Both the position numbers and the translations under genes were made by a program. From the NCBI GenBank assembly GCA_019022495.1, contig JAFEKR010000005.1:248001-312000 (forward strand): a DNA stretch of 64,000 nt, given 5' to 3'. Origin of the DNA: Epichloe hybrida. Taxonomy: Eukaryota > Ascomycota > Sordariomycetes > Hypocreales > Clavicipitaceae. Positions 1 through 11,503 of this stretch are shown here, one piece after another; within the stretch, counting starts at the first letter, position 1, and the number at the start of each line of letters is the position of its first letter. The notes beneath the pieces were generated by a model. That model was given only the letters and a program-made list of their open reading frames with translations, had not been told where the DNA came from and ran no database searches.

Positions 1-788
1 GTGAATTCCTCAGTTTCGTTGGTGTGTGATTTGTTATTATTTGGGATCCCCGTGGCCATGTTGAGGATTCTGGAGATGCCAAAGAAGAGAAAGGTGCAGT
101 TGGCTTTGATCCTTCTGCCTGGCGTAGGGTGAGTTCTCCTGTCTTGTCGCCTATACGTTGGCTTGTGATTCCAGGAACAACAATTCTGACCAAGAAAAAC
201 AACCTTGTTAGCGTTATCGGTATCTCCATTGCTCGAATCGTACTTGTTATCCTGGGACAATGGGAAAATGACATGGTACGCATTCTGCGCTTGTACTTGT
301 TGCTGACTCTACTCATCCGGGAATTACCATTCGCTCTCTTCAACGGGCGATTACCAAGACGATTTACTAACCATGGTCGTCTCTAGTCATGGTCTTACAA
401 CCCCATGCTCGCCGTCGAAACCTCGGAGATCGGCGCGACTCTCATCGCCCTTTCCGTGCCTGGAATCAAGCCCATATTCGACAAGTTCGTCCTCAGAAAG
501 AGTCCAAATACTGAGCTAGGCAACTCCAGATATGTACGAAGAACGAGTCCACGTTCCAAGAGCACCGCCATGAGCACACTGCGACTACGCTCGCAACACA
601 GCATATTGGCGAGTCGGGAAAACACGGCAACGTATAAGAACGAAGTCATTGCGGGCTCACATGGAGCCGACAGTAGCCAGAACAAAGAAGATGGGATCTT
701 TGTGAGGGTCGACTTTGATGTCAAGGAGGAGGCTCAGCTAAGGATGGATGAGCGGCGGGAACCCCGGTCGAAGGATGAACGGCATTGA
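1..788 (+). CDS. Rhodopsin-domain integral membrane protein, 3' part (partial)
   Basis: The 5' end lies outside the window. Three exons can be joined: 1-128, 212-275 and 387-788, ending at TGA 786-788. The introns are 129-211 (GTGAGT...TTAG) and 276-386 (GTACGC, branch ACTAAC, CTCTAG). The first exon reads a hydrophobic helix, then MPKKRKVQLALILLPG; the second continues GVIGISIARIVLVILGQW; the third has the short helix SEIGATLIALSVPGIKPIF. This order (helix, MPxxxK loop, helix ending in a SI(V/A)R motif, then an E-x-G helix ending in P-x-x-KP) is what I know of the fungal rhodopsin domain family, which includes PTH11-like receptors. It is followed by a polar cytoplasmic tail of about 100 residues. 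Ligand and function are unknown. The family call is by resemblance; the exon joins are inferred from frame and splice signals. Confidence 0.75.
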
Positions 789-1030
789 TGTATTTATCCA
801 TGTTTGTATCGGATGCGATTACATAGGAAACTCGTACAAGTGACGTGCGATTGGATTCGCTGTCAGATTTTGATGTGTACATGTACATAGTAACCGATTC
901 CCATGACGAGACATTTAGTTCATCGACCTGGTGGTGCCTCGCGGCGTCATACATTGGCTTCGAATGGCCATATGTACAATGGGTTCAGGAAAACAATGCA
1001 TCTTGGCCATCGTGGATCGTGGTTGAAATG

Positions 1031-1263
1031 TGTTGGACCGAGCAGCTAGGATCAGAAATGAAGGTGTGGATTGAGTTGCCCGACCCTATAAGAGGGCGCG
1101 GACTACGGTTTAAATAACTAAGTACCTATACTATAGGGTATATAATCTGCCTATATAAACTATACTATGTATTTACTAGAGGTCCGGAAAAGTAACTAGT
1201 TAGGTGGGTCCTAGTGTCTAAGTTACCTATATGCGGTTAAGCGCTTACGGCGGGATTCTAACA
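1031..1263 (-). repeat. Left LTR (3' LTR of the element)
   Basis: This LTR is 233 bp, aligned without gaps to 6231-6463. It begins TGTTGGACCG and ends GGATTCTAACA. Compared with the other LTR, its outer end (1031-1110) keeps G and C while its inner end has extra G-to-A and C-to-T changes. Confidence 0.93.
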
Positions 1264-1689
1264 TATCCCCCTAGGAGGCCTATAATTAAGGCATCCTATA
1301 ATAATTTAATTAAATTAATCTCTATAACAATCTAATTATTATTAATTATAGTAGGGTCTTCTAGTAATTCCTACTCTTTTAGGTTAGTACTAAGCATTTA
1401 ATTTAGTAACTATATAAGCCTTAGTGCCTATCTAAAATCCGTAAATGCTTTTCCTATTAGTAGCTTTATAAGGCTATTAGTAATTATCTCTTTTATTACC
1501 TTCTAGGTAATATTAAAGGTTCCCTTTATAACCTCTTAATAAAGCTAGTAATAATAGATATTAATATAGCGTAGTTATGTTATAAGCTTAACGAATTCTT
1601 CCTTAAGAAGATAAATTGTCTGCATATTATCGCATTTAATCTTAAGGGTATTATCTCTAAGATATAATCTAACTTCCTAATATAATTAT

Positions 1690-3107
1690 TTAAAGGTAAT
1701 TAGCTCTTTACTATAATATAATAGCGCTAGAAGCTCTGCTTCTATAGAAGAGGTTATTATAGTCTCTTATCTTCTTACTTTAAAGAGCATAGGACCTCTA
1801 AAGAGCTTTATAACATAGCCCTATAAGCTTCTTCTTATAACTAGATTATTAGCAAAGGAAGTATTACTATATACTTTAAGTTTAGGGTTATTACTATTAA
1901 ATTTAATTAAGAGATCTCCCTATATATAACTATACTCTAAAGCCTTTTCTATAGCTTCTATATGCTAAGGTTCTAGGCGTTAAAGGTGCTATAATAGTTA
2001 TAATACTATAAAGGTAATGTTTAGCTATGTAATAATTATAGGATATAGTAAAGTACTAACTAGGGATTAATATCTCTTTAAATCCTTTAGATTAATATTA
2101 CCTTTAAAAGAATTAAGTAAAATAGTAGTTATTAGTGCTATTAGCTTTTATTCTAGGACTTTAATATTAAATTTAATCATGGCTTTGTTCTAATAGGACT
2201 TCTAATTAAGCCATAATTGTTAATTTTCGCAATCTCTAATAATTTTAACCCCTAAGAACTATTATAATTCGCTGAGGTCCTTAATGTTATACCTCTTAAA
2301 GAGCCTCTCTCTAAATTTATTATAAAGAGCTAACTTTCCCTTTATAAATAAGGCTATAAGGTTATTAACATAAAAGAAAATAATTAATTTATCCTTAATA
2401 AACACATAAACATCTTTAAAGATCTATATAAATCCTTTACTTACTAACTATTTAATTAATTCCTTTATCTAAAGAAAGGAAGCTTTACATAGCCTATAGA
2501 TAGCGCTTAAGAGCTTTAAGTAAGCTTATTTATCCCTATAACCTAGTAGTATCTTATAATACACCTCTTTATCTAGCTTTAAGTTTAGGAAAGCTATAAT
2601 AAAGTTATACTAATAAGCTTTAAGGTTAAAGTAGCATAGAATTACTATAAGGAGCCTAAACGTAATACTTACTAATATAGCAACTCTTATAGAAAGGTTC
2701 CCTTTTGCTTACTAATTCCTAAGCACACACAATTAAGCCTTATGCCTTATAAGGTAGCCTAATTAATCTAATTTATAGGCAAATACCTAAGTAAGTCCTA
2801 AGATCTTAATGTGTAAAGGGACTTCTAATCTACTAACTTTAATAGTAACCTTATTATTAATAACTTTATTATACTCTTTATCTCTTACTTTAATAAATAC
2901 CTTTTCTTTAGGGTGCCTAGCTAAATAATTATAATAAGCAAGAGGTAAAGAAAGTCTTAATATATAAGGCTTTTCTTTACTCTTAGCTCCTAGGGCAAAG
3001 GTAGTAGTAAAAGCTTTAAGGAGGTTGTCTTTATTAATATCAGGAATATCTAGATCTTCGTCTTTATAATCCATTTTAGAAGGATTTAATAGATTATTAA
3101 TATTCAT
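1690..3107 (-). pseudogene. Degenerate copia pol: reverse transcriptase and RNase H remnants
   Basis: Minus-strand translation, broken by stops, shows copia landmarks in order. An open fragment at 3107-2787 ends near the start of the RT domain. The segment near 2796-2767 reads LT-stop-VFAYKLD, the usual RT opening. At 2372-2361 the catalytic box reads YVNN in place of the family's YVDD, with both aspartates changed to asparagine by GAT-to-AAT type changes. Around 2300-2220 ERLFKRYNIKDLSEL is followed by TAA TAG and then FLGVKII. Around 1755-1700 SSIEAELLALLYYSKEL matches the RNase H motif. The loss of both catalytic aspartates and the many stops make it non-functional. Confidence 0.85.
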
Positions 3108-6100
3108 TAGTTTGCAATCTAAAAAATCCGGTTAATAGCTAGGCGTATTTAGAGAAGTTAGGAGAGTTAATTCCTAAGTTTCTTTTCCCTTTTCTTTATT
3201 ATTTAGTTGATTACAATTATATTAATCTCCTTGCTAATAAATTAGAGAAAGGGAGTCTTATGCCTATAGGTGCCCCACATCTTAAGGATGTTCCACATCT
3301 GTATTATTAACCTTAAAGTCTTCTATAAGCTCTTAAAGGAGGTATTTTTTAGGCTCTTTTTCCTTAATTAAAAGGTCCTTTTCTTAAGCATAGAAGATTA
3401 ACTTATTAAAGGTAACATAGCTTAATAAGAACCAATAATTCCTCTGCATTATTGGCACCCAAATTAGATATTAGGTAGAAGAGATGTAACTAGCTAGATA
3501 ACTAATGTGAGCTCTTTGTAATAGCTTTAGACCTATCTTCCTAAGCCTATCCCGTGTTATTACAAAAGCGTTATAACCAAAAGCTTAAAGATAATTTAAT
3601 AAAGCTTCCGGCTTCTCTAGTAGATAATTCTATTAAAGCTTGTTCTCTTATAGCTATTTATTTAAAGCTTAATATAGTAAAAGCTAATCTAGAGACTTTC
3701 TAGGTATATAATTAAGAATATAAATAGCTACTTCTATAGCTATAGGCTAAAGATTCTCTAGAAAGCCTGCTTAGGTTATTAGAGTTATTATAACTCTTAT
3801 TATTACCCCCCTAGACCGCTTAGCATGCTTATTTTAATATGGATAAGCTAGACTAGACTTTCTAATAATAATGCCTCTATTAGTAACTTCTACCTCTTGC
3901 TTTTTAGTCTAGAAGGTAGTTTCCCTATTAGTAATAATAACTATAATATAAATTCTAAAGGTCCTTATATAGCGTGCTTCTAATTAATTAAAGTAAGACG
4001 CGATTTTAGTCTTTATTAGAATTATAAAGATATAGCGGAGGCCTATTACCCTATAAGTAAAGAGTATAATATAATAATCCTTATTATAGCCCTATAATTA
4101 AGCAAAGAGGTTATAGGTTATAACCTAAAGAGGTCCTAAGGGTAGGGAATCTATCTATAGAACTCGTAATATCTACCTCTACGCCTTAGCTATATAGCAA
4201 ATCTTATATTTACCCTTACTATACTCTTTTATTAGTATATTAACCTTTTAAAGCACTTAATCCATTATATCTTCACCTAGATAAGCTATTCTTATATGCT
4301 AAAGGTTTACTTTTATAGCTATTAGGGGTTTTAGGTTATAAGAGTCCCTTCTAATAGCAAAAGCCTTATTAAGGCTATCCCCTTTAATACATAGTTAAGT
4401 ACTAAGGGTTATAGTTAAAAAAATCTTATAATTACCTCTTACTAGGTCTATAATAATCCCTATAAGATTATCCTACCTTATACCTTTTATTATAAGTAAC
4501 TAAAGTAATATAAGGTTTGCAAAGAAGGTTAGTTAATACTACGCGTTTAATAACATAAGGGTCTAACTATTTATTAATTTAATCTAGGCTATGCTAATAC
4601 CATAAGCCTTAGTAACTCCGTACCTAGCTTAGATACTTAGTTAATTACCGTAATCTAGGTTAATAAACTAGCATTTATTATTAAAGATATATACTAAAGT
4701 ACCGCTATTAAGTATTACTCATAAGCGCCCTTAGGCATAAAAAGCCTCTAAAGATAGCTCTATAGTAATAAAGGTAGTATTACCCTCTAGCTTACTTTCC
4801 TTTACTTCCTTTATATTATACTCCTTAAGCTACATATTATAGGCCTTTTTAATATTATTAGATTATTAATTTATCACTTCTTTTGCCTTTTTTAATTAAT
4901 CTTCCTTAATAGTCTAATTCTTAGGCAGGTAAAGCGTTTAATAGTTCTTCTAAGAGTCCTTTAACTTCTTAGCCTTATACTTATTATAATAAATACAAAG
5001 TAGCTTCTTATCTCCCTTATTAAGATCTTCTTTAGTCTAACTATTAAGAGTTAGCTTTACTCTAAAAGATTCTCTAGATTTACTTTAAGATTTTCCCTAG
5101 GCTTTAATTAGATACCTAATCCTTATAATTATAAAGTAAAAATTAAGGGTTTTACCCTTAATCTTAGCGGTAAAGATTAGTAAATTAATTTAAGCTGAAA
5201 TTAAAGGGAATTAGGTGCTAATAGTATTATTAATCATCTTAATTAGAGAGTTACCTTTTGTAATTAAGTAATTTACTTAAAAACATTACTTATAGCTAAT
5301 TAACGCGTTAGCAAGCCATTTATTAATATTAACCTTTACTAGGCTATACTTAATAACTTTATTAAAGTTAACCTTAGCATAATGCCTAATTGTTTTATTT
5401 AAGGGCATTATATTCCTTATAAGCTCTCTAAGCTTCTTATAAAGCAAGATATACTATAGGATTATTTACTTATACTTATTTCTAAGCGTTATAATAAACT
5501 AATTATAGTATTCTCTTATAGTCTTTAATAGACTCTAATACTAACTATTAAACACTTAATATTATCTATTTAGAACTATATACTAAGCGCTATCCTTAGT
5601 ATTATCTAGTTATTAAGGGTATTTAAAGTATCCCTCTTTAGTTAAGTTAATAATAGAAGTAACACTTATAGGAGGAGAGCTTTCTTAAGGTTACTACTAA
5701 TTACTTATAACTCTAGATATTAATATTCTTAAGCGTGTTTAAGGCCCTTTAGTCTAGTTCTCTAGTAAAGTAATTAAAGCTATAATTACTACTTTTCTTA
5801 TTACTAGAGTCCCTTTTCCTATTAGGATTAGCGGCTTAGGTAAGTAGTTAAGAGTTATTATTAAATTAGGATTAATAAAAACCTAAATCCTATCTTTAAC
5901 AGCTCTTACCTTTATTATCTTAAACCATAGGTCCTAATAATAGGGTTCCTACAGCTTAACTGCTAGCTTATAGCCTTAAGTAGTATTAGTTTCCTTAGAT
6001 ATCTTAATAATATCCTATATTATTATTATTATAATTTATTAAACTTTAACCCACGTAAATCTTTCTTGCTACTAGGGGTTACCTAATTATAATGTTAATG

Positions 6101-6230
6101 ATTATAATTAAACCTTATTCTCTTACTAGGATATACCGAATTTAATAATTAATTAATTAGAATTAACTTAATAAAGGTATTAATTAGAAAGAAGGGTCTT
6201 TATATTATAAACACTAAGTAATTACTACTA

Positions 6231-6463
6231 TATTAGACTAAGTAGCTAGGATTAGAAATAAAGGTATAGATTAAGTTACTTAACCCTATAAGAGGGCGCG
6301 GACTATGGTTTAAATAACTAAGTACCTATACTATAGGGTATATAATCTGCCCATATAAACTATACTATGCATCTACTAGAGGTCTGGAAAAGTAACTAGT
6401 TAGGTAAGTCCTAGTGTCTAAGTTGCCTGCATGCGGTTGAGCGCTTGCGGCGGGATTCCAACA
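6231..6463 (-). repeat. Right LTR (5' LTR of the element)
   Basis: This is the partner of 1031-1263. It begins TATTAGACTA, the RIP-mutated form of the left copy's TGTTGGACCG, and ends with an intact GGATTCCAACA. It is followed directly by the target duplication AAATG. Confidence 0.93.
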
Positions 6464-7438
6464 AAATGCCATGCAACAAGGGTAATTCTGCCGGATGCAA
6501 CTCTTTTTTTTTTTTTTTCTCTCGGTGCTTTATCTGCATTGGCTAATCCGTGTTATCCGGAAGGTAACTGCCGCGCCGGTGGGTCTCGAGTCAGGATAAC
6601 GTTCAGTCTGCTAACAGCGCATTGTGTCCCAAGGTCCTTCAATCTCTTTGCCTCTTTGCCTCTTCGCCTCTCTCGCGCAGCTACAACTAGAGAGCGATGA
6701 CACCCTCTGTGCTTCGACAGTTACCCTCCAATCTTGTCTCATTGCAGCATGAAAAAAAAAAAAAAAAAAAAAAAAAGGTCCCGTGTCTGCAGTTATTCGC
6801 AGAAAAGGGGACCCTCGTCGATTTGCCCCTCCACCCACTCTGCCAACAGGGGGGGCGCTTCTGGGGGTCGCCGTTTCCGGACGCTCTGTTTGCGCCACTC
6901 TCAACTCTCGCTTTCGGCTGGACTACAATGTCAACTTGTCAACTTGCACAAGACAGGGGTCTTGACGCTGCATCCGCCATCGAAATTGCCAAGTGGCGCC
7001 CTCTATTCTACCAACAGGTCCAACAGGTCTGCATGTAATAAAGCACCGCTCTGGTACGGATTCATCTCGTGCGGCCTTTTAGACTCGGGCTCCAATGGCC
7101 AATGGCCCCAATATCCCCAAGCATTGGCCATGACTTGAGGCCCGTGGACCTGGAATAGGATTTTGATGGGGTTCATCTCCATCCACCGCCGGGTCCGGCA
7201 TACATACATGTCATGTAATCCGTATGTGCTCCGTATGTGCTCCGTATGTGCTCCGTATGCAACGACGACTGACGACTGACGACTGACGACTGAGGGCCCT
7301 GTCCGAACCCAAATGCGGTATTGACTCCTCGTCGTTTGGTTCCTGAGTCCTGACGGCAGCTGTCAAGCTTCGCATCCTGTCAACCTGTCAACCTGCCTGC
7401 CTGCTCCCCTTCTCCGTCATAACTTCGACGACTTCGAA
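6464..7438. other. Intergenic region with homopolymers
   Basis: No gene is supported here. The region holds a T-run near 6501-6518, a 25-A run at 6752-6776, and two tandem repeats described separately. It ends with the amidase promoter and 5' leader. The short frames present are composition artefacts. Confidence 0.6.
7220..7293. repeat. Two adjacent short tandem repeats
   Basis: An 11-bp unit CCGTATGTGCT is repeated about 3.5 times (7220-7259). It is followed within 6 bp by a perfect 7-bp unit CGACTGA in four copies (7266-7293). They lie about 150-220 bp upstream of the amidase start. Confidence 0.9.
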
Positions 7439-9397
7439 ATGATATTGTTGTCGTCGTCGTCCGTGTGCGCAGCCATTGTGGCGGTAGCCGCCACTGCTGT
7501 CGCTGGAATCGTTCGCTTTGAAGACTTGGACGAATACACCCCGAATCTGATCCCGTCGCAGAAAAATGCTGACTCCAACAAGCTATTTCCCATGGGTGAC
7601 TGCCATGGATTCAAGCTGGAGGAGGCTACCATTGATCAGATGCAAAAGGCTATGGAAAGCCGCAAATTGACCAGTGTTCAATTGGTCGATTGCTACATGA
7701 CGAGGACCTTTCAGACGCAGGAGTACATCAAGTGAGTTTTCTTCTTCTTTTGTGCTATTTCTCCCTGGTTCTTTTTTTTTCCCTTTTTTCTTCTTTTTTC
7801 TTCTTCGCGCATTATGCGCAGAGTTCGAGAACTAACAGCCAATTATTTTCCTCTTAGCTCTGTCATGCAGATCAACCCGGATGCTCTTGCGATTGCTGCC
7901 GAGCGTGATGCCGAGCGCAAGTTCGGCAAGGTCCGTGGCAAATTGCACGGTATTCCGTTCACCGTCAAGGACAACATCGGCACCAAGGACAATATGGAGA
8001 CAACGGCTGGAAGCTGGGCTCTCTTGGGAAGCCGTGTGCCCCGCGATGCCCATGTCGTTGCTCAGCTGCGTCAAGCGGGAGCCGTTCTTTTCGGCAAGGC
8101 CACGCTGAGTGAGTGGGCTGATATGCGCAGCAACAACTACTCGGAGGGCTACTCAGCCCGTGGCGGACAGTGCCGAAGCGCTTACAACTTGACCGTCAAT
8201 CCTGGCGGTAGCTCGTCTGGCAGCGGTGTTGGCGTTGGAGCCAATGCCATTGCCTTTTCACTGGGCACCGAGACTGATGGAAGTGGTGAGTGTGAAGTTC
8301 CTCTCATTGTCACTGACATGCTGCATCAACGAGCGTTTTTGGGTGGGAAGCCGGCTGACCACGTCAAAGTCATCAACCCTGCCATGAGAAATTCCATCGT
8401 CGGCTTCAAGCCCACCGTTGGTCTCACCTCCCGCGCCGGTGTCATCCCCGAGACGGAGCATCAGGACTCCGTCGGTACCTTTGGACGCACCGTCCGCGAC
8501 GCCGTCTACGCCTTTGATGCCATCTACGGTGTTGACAGCAATGACAACTATACCTTTGCTCAGAAGGGGAAGACCCCCAAGGGCGGTTATGCCCAGTACC
8601 TCACCGGCAAGGAATCCCTCAAGAAGGCGACATTCGGCATTCCCTGGAAGAGCTTCTGGGTGCACGCAGACGCTGAGCAGCGAGCCAACTTGAACTCTCT
8701 CATCAAGTTGATCCAAAGTGCCGGCGGCACCATCATCAACAACACCGAGATCACAAACTACGAGACCATTGTGTCCCCCGAAGGATGGAACTGGGATTAC
8801 GGCACTGCCCGGGGTCGCCCCAACGAGTCTGAGTACACGTATGTCAAGGTCGACTTCTACAACAATATCAACAAGTACCTCGCCGGGCTGAGCAACACCA
8901 ATATGCGCACCTTGGACGACATCATCCAGTACAACTTGGACAACGACGGCTCCGAAGGCGGCAGCCCCTGGCCTCTGGGGAACCCAGCTTGGTACTCTGG
9001 CCAGGACGGGCTCCTCGCCTCGCAGAAAACAAGGGGCATCCGGGACGAGACGTACTGGCAAGCCCTGAGGTTCTGCCAGACGTCTTCCAGAAAAGGCATC
9101 GACGACGCCCTCAGACACAAGAACAAGAGGCTCAGCGGCCTCCTGGTCCCGCCCGACGTCGGACAGAGCTACCAGACGTCGGCGCAGGCCGGCTACCCAG
9201 CCATCACCATTCCCGCTGGCGTACACGCCGACTCGGGCATGGGCTATGGCCTTGGCATACTTCAGACTGCCTGGGCGGAAGCCGAGCTCGTCCGATGGGG
9301 CAGTGCTATCGAGGATTTGACCAAGGGTACTCAATTCGCCAGAACCCTGCCCAAGTGGAGGGGTTATCTGCAAAGAAACATGCCTGTGCCGTTGTAA
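7439..9397 (+). CDS. Secreted amidase-signature family hydrolase
   Basis: The amidase signature family hydrolyses amide bonds with a Ser-cisSer-Lys triad. Exons are 7439-7731, 7858-8285 and 8370-9397, giving 582 residues. Intron 1 (7732-7857) has GTGAGT, branch CTAACA and CTTAG. Intron 2 (8286-8369) is 84 bp with GTGAGT, CTGAC and AAAG; it has no in-frame stop, so a naive translation keeps 28 foreign residues. The N-terminus (about residues 1-23) is a hydrophobic signal peptide. The triad is visible: Lys135 in PFTVKDN, the cis-Ser in GGSSSGSG (about 216-218) and the nucleophile Ser240 in GTETDGS, whose codon lies one base before intron 2. After splicing the signature continues VINPAMRNSIVGFKP, as expected for the family. 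The substrate cannot be told from sequence. The gene stands alone; the next gene is convergent. Confidence 0.92.
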
Positions 9398-9973
9398 TCA
9401 TTGGAAAGAGACCAAGCAGGGTGTAATATATTTTTTTTTTCCTTTTTTTCCCCCCTTTTCCTTTGCCTTTTCTTTTTCATTCCATAATTTCATTTCCTTG
9501 CACAAATTTTCCAGCAAGTACAATGATGGGACCGGGGTGGATTCTGTACATGTATACATGTGTGCGTAGCGTCAAAAAACATGAGTCATGCTGTTCTCGA
9601 AAGCCACTAGTTTCATGCACGCATGCCCACAGTCAAGTCGCGATAGAGAACTGCCGAGAAGACCATGTGCAAACTGTCAGGGTCATTGCGCATTGCGATT
9701 TACCGTCTTCTCGGTAGCGGTAGCCTTGAGTTGCACTGAGCAGACAAGCCTAGTGATTCACATTCATGACGGGTATCTAGCACGAGGGGAGGCATTTATC
9801 GAGCCGTGGCCAAGGCCTACCCCGGCGCTCTTCGCGGATGAGAAGACAGGGACAAGATCAATATGCGGCCTTCCCCCCCCTTTCCCCAGGGAGAATTGAA
9901 ATACATTAATCGCCAAGAGCATAAACACCTTGCGGCATCCCCGTTGCAAAAAAAAAAAAAAAAAAGAAGAAGC
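9398..9973. other. Convergent intergenic region
   Basis: This is the 3' flank shared by the amidase (plus) and the aldehyde dehydrogenase (minus). It holds T-runs at about 9430-9470 and an A-run at about 9949-9963. No gene was seen. Confidence 0.6.
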
Positions 9974-11503
9974 TCATAGCTTGGCAAACAGTCCTTTGCA
10001 TGCTCCCTTGCCCAGCTGCACCAGCGTGCTCTTCACTCTCATGTACGCCTGGATCCCCTCGTGGCCGTTCTCCAGACCGATGCCGCTCATCTTCCATCCG
10101 CCCACGGGCATCTCAGGCGGCGACTCACCCCATGTGTTGATCCACGTGATGCCCGCGTCCAGCTGTCGGACCACGTGCTGGGCGAGACCAACGTCGCTCG
10201 ACACGACGCCCGCTGCCAAGCCCATGGCTGTGTCGTTTGCTCGTCGGACGACGTCGGCCGTCCACGCGTCCTGCGGCTGGCCGCGGACCTTGTACGGCAG
10301 GAGGCACATGACGGGTCCGAAAATCTCCTCGCGAGCCACGCGCATGTCGTCGGTGCAGTCGGTGAAGATGACGGGGGCGACCCAGAAACCGCCGGGCGTC
10401 GGCTTGTCCTTCTGGGCGTCGGCGGAGCCGTCGTAGAGGACCCTGGCGCCGTCGACTTCCTTGCCGTGCCTGATGTACATGTTGATCTTGTCGCGCTGGG
10501 CGCCGCTGACGACGGGGCCAAGGTTTGTCTTGGCGTCGCGCGGGAGGCCCATGCGGATGCCCTCGCGGCATCGCTTGACGAGGGCCTCCTCGACAGCCGC
10601 GAGAAGCGTGTCCGGGACGAAGACGCGGGTCCCGTTGGTGCAGACCTGGCCGTTGGAGAAGAAGTTGGCGGCCATGGCCACGTCGGCGGCCTCGTCGGCG
10701 TCGGCGTCGGGGAGCACGACGACGGGGCTCTTGCCGCCGAGCTCCATGGTGACGCTCTTGAGGCCCCTGGCTGCCTCGCCGGCGACTCTGCTCCCCGTGC
10801 TGACTTGGCCCGTGAAACTGACCTTGGCGATGGCCGGATGCGCCACCAGGGGCGCACCGACGGCAGATCCGTCGCCGTAGACGACGTTGAAGACACCGGC
10901 GGGGAGGCCGGCCTCGATGTAGATTTGCGCCAGGGTGTTTCCGTGCAACGGGGTCACCTCGCTCGGCTTGTAGACCATGCAGTTGCCGGCGGCCAGGCAG
11001 GCGGCCGACTTCCACAGGGCGATCTGGATGGGATAGTTCCAGGCGCCGATCCCGGCACAGACGCCCAGTGGCTCGTGGGTCGTCAGAATGTAGGCATCCT
11101 GGCGGAGTCGGGTATGCTGGCCGGGGAGTCGGCCGGCGATGAAATGGGCGTAGTACTCGAGGACATCGGCGCCGGTGACGACATCAACGGTGGACGTCTC
11201 CCCCCATGCCTTGCCCGTGTAGAGCGTCTCGGTGAGGGCGAGCTCGTCGTTGCGCTCGCGAAGAATGGCGGCGGCGCGGAGGAGGATCGCGGAGCGCCTG
11301 GGGGCAGGCGTCTGGGACCAGACGGGGAACGCGGCCCGGGCGGCGGCAACGGCGTCGTCGAGTTGCTGCGGCGTCGTCGTGTAGATGGTAGCCAAGGGCT
11401 TGCCAGTTGTGGGATCGATGGATTGGAACGTCGACGAAGAGGATGAAGTCTGAGGCTGGGGCTTGCCCGAGTGGAACGTGTGGATTTCGGAAGAGAAGGT
11501 CAT
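9974..11503 (-). CDS. Betaine aldehyde dehydrogenase-type ALDH
   Basis: This is an intronless frame of 509 residues, the normal ALDH length. It would oxidise betaine aldehyde to glycine betaine with NAD(P)+. Visible ALDH landmarks are Asn156 in GAWNYP, Lys179 in YKPSE, the coenzyme loop FTGQVSTG (about 230-237), Glu254 in MELGGKSP, the catalytic Cys288 in NGQVCTN, and EEIFGPV with a following PFG-type region. Its start is set by the first ATG, 16 bp downstream (on its strand) of a 20-base T-run. It is divergent from the choline oxidase gene, whose product makes its likely substrate; that pairing is the main reason to prefer betaine aldehyde over another aldehyde. High third-position GC gives a long antisense frame across the gene, which is not real. 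Confidence 0.9.
   Translation of the reverse strand: MTFSSEIHTFHSGKPQPQTSSSSSTFQSIDPTTGKPLATIYTTTPQQLDDAVAAARAAFPVWSQTPAPRRSAILLRAAAILRERNDELALTETLYTGKAWGETSTVDVVTGADVLEYYAHFIAGRLPGQHTRLRQDAYILTTHEPLGVCAGIGAWNYPIQIALWKSAACLAAGNCMVYKPSEVTPLHGNTLAQIYIEAGLPAGVFNVVYGDGSAVGAPLVAHPAIAKVSFTGQVSTGSRVAGEAARGLKSVTMELGGKSPVVVLPDADADEAADVAMAANFFSNGQVCTNGTRVFVPDTLLAAVEEALVKRCREGIRMGLPRDAKTNLGPVVSGAQRDKINMYIRHGKEVDGARVLYDGSADAQKDKPTPGGFWVAPVIFTDCTDDMRVAREEIFGPVMCLLPYKVRGQPQDAWTADVVRRANDTAMGLAAGVVSSDVGLAQHVVRQLDAGITWINTWGESPPEMPVGGWKMSGIGLENGHEGIQAYMRVKSTLVQLGKGACKGLFAKL

Larger units (their letters stand above)
1031..6463 (-). mobile_element. RIP-inactivated Ty1/copia LTR retrotransposon
   Basis: A 5,433-bp element is bounded by two 233-bp LTRs (1031-1263 and 6231-6463) with TGTTGGA...TCCAACA ends, and by a 5-bp target duplication AAATG at 1026-1030 and 6464-6468. 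The interior is extremely AT-rich. Minus-strand reading finds reverse transcriptase and RNase H pieces in the order RT then RNase H, as in Ty1/copia, so the element runs right to left. The purine run AGGGGGATA (complement of 1264-1272) directly abuts the left LTR and fits a polypurine tract at the 3' LTR. No reading frame of any length survives apart from a 106-codon fragment. The many TAA/TAG codons sit where CAA or TGG would be expected, which is the known result of RIP. It inserted 243 bp downstream of the rhodopsin-like gene. Confidence 0.93.

Noticed and set aside
8258..9373. 371-codon minus-strand frame across the amidase gene
   Set aside because: It is a shadow of the GC-rich amidase coding strand and lacks recognisable features.
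10061..11446. 461-codon plus-strand frame across the aldehyde dehydrogenase gene
   Set aside because: It is antisense to a gene with all ALDH motifs; the frame stays open because of high GC at third positions and has no domain of its own.
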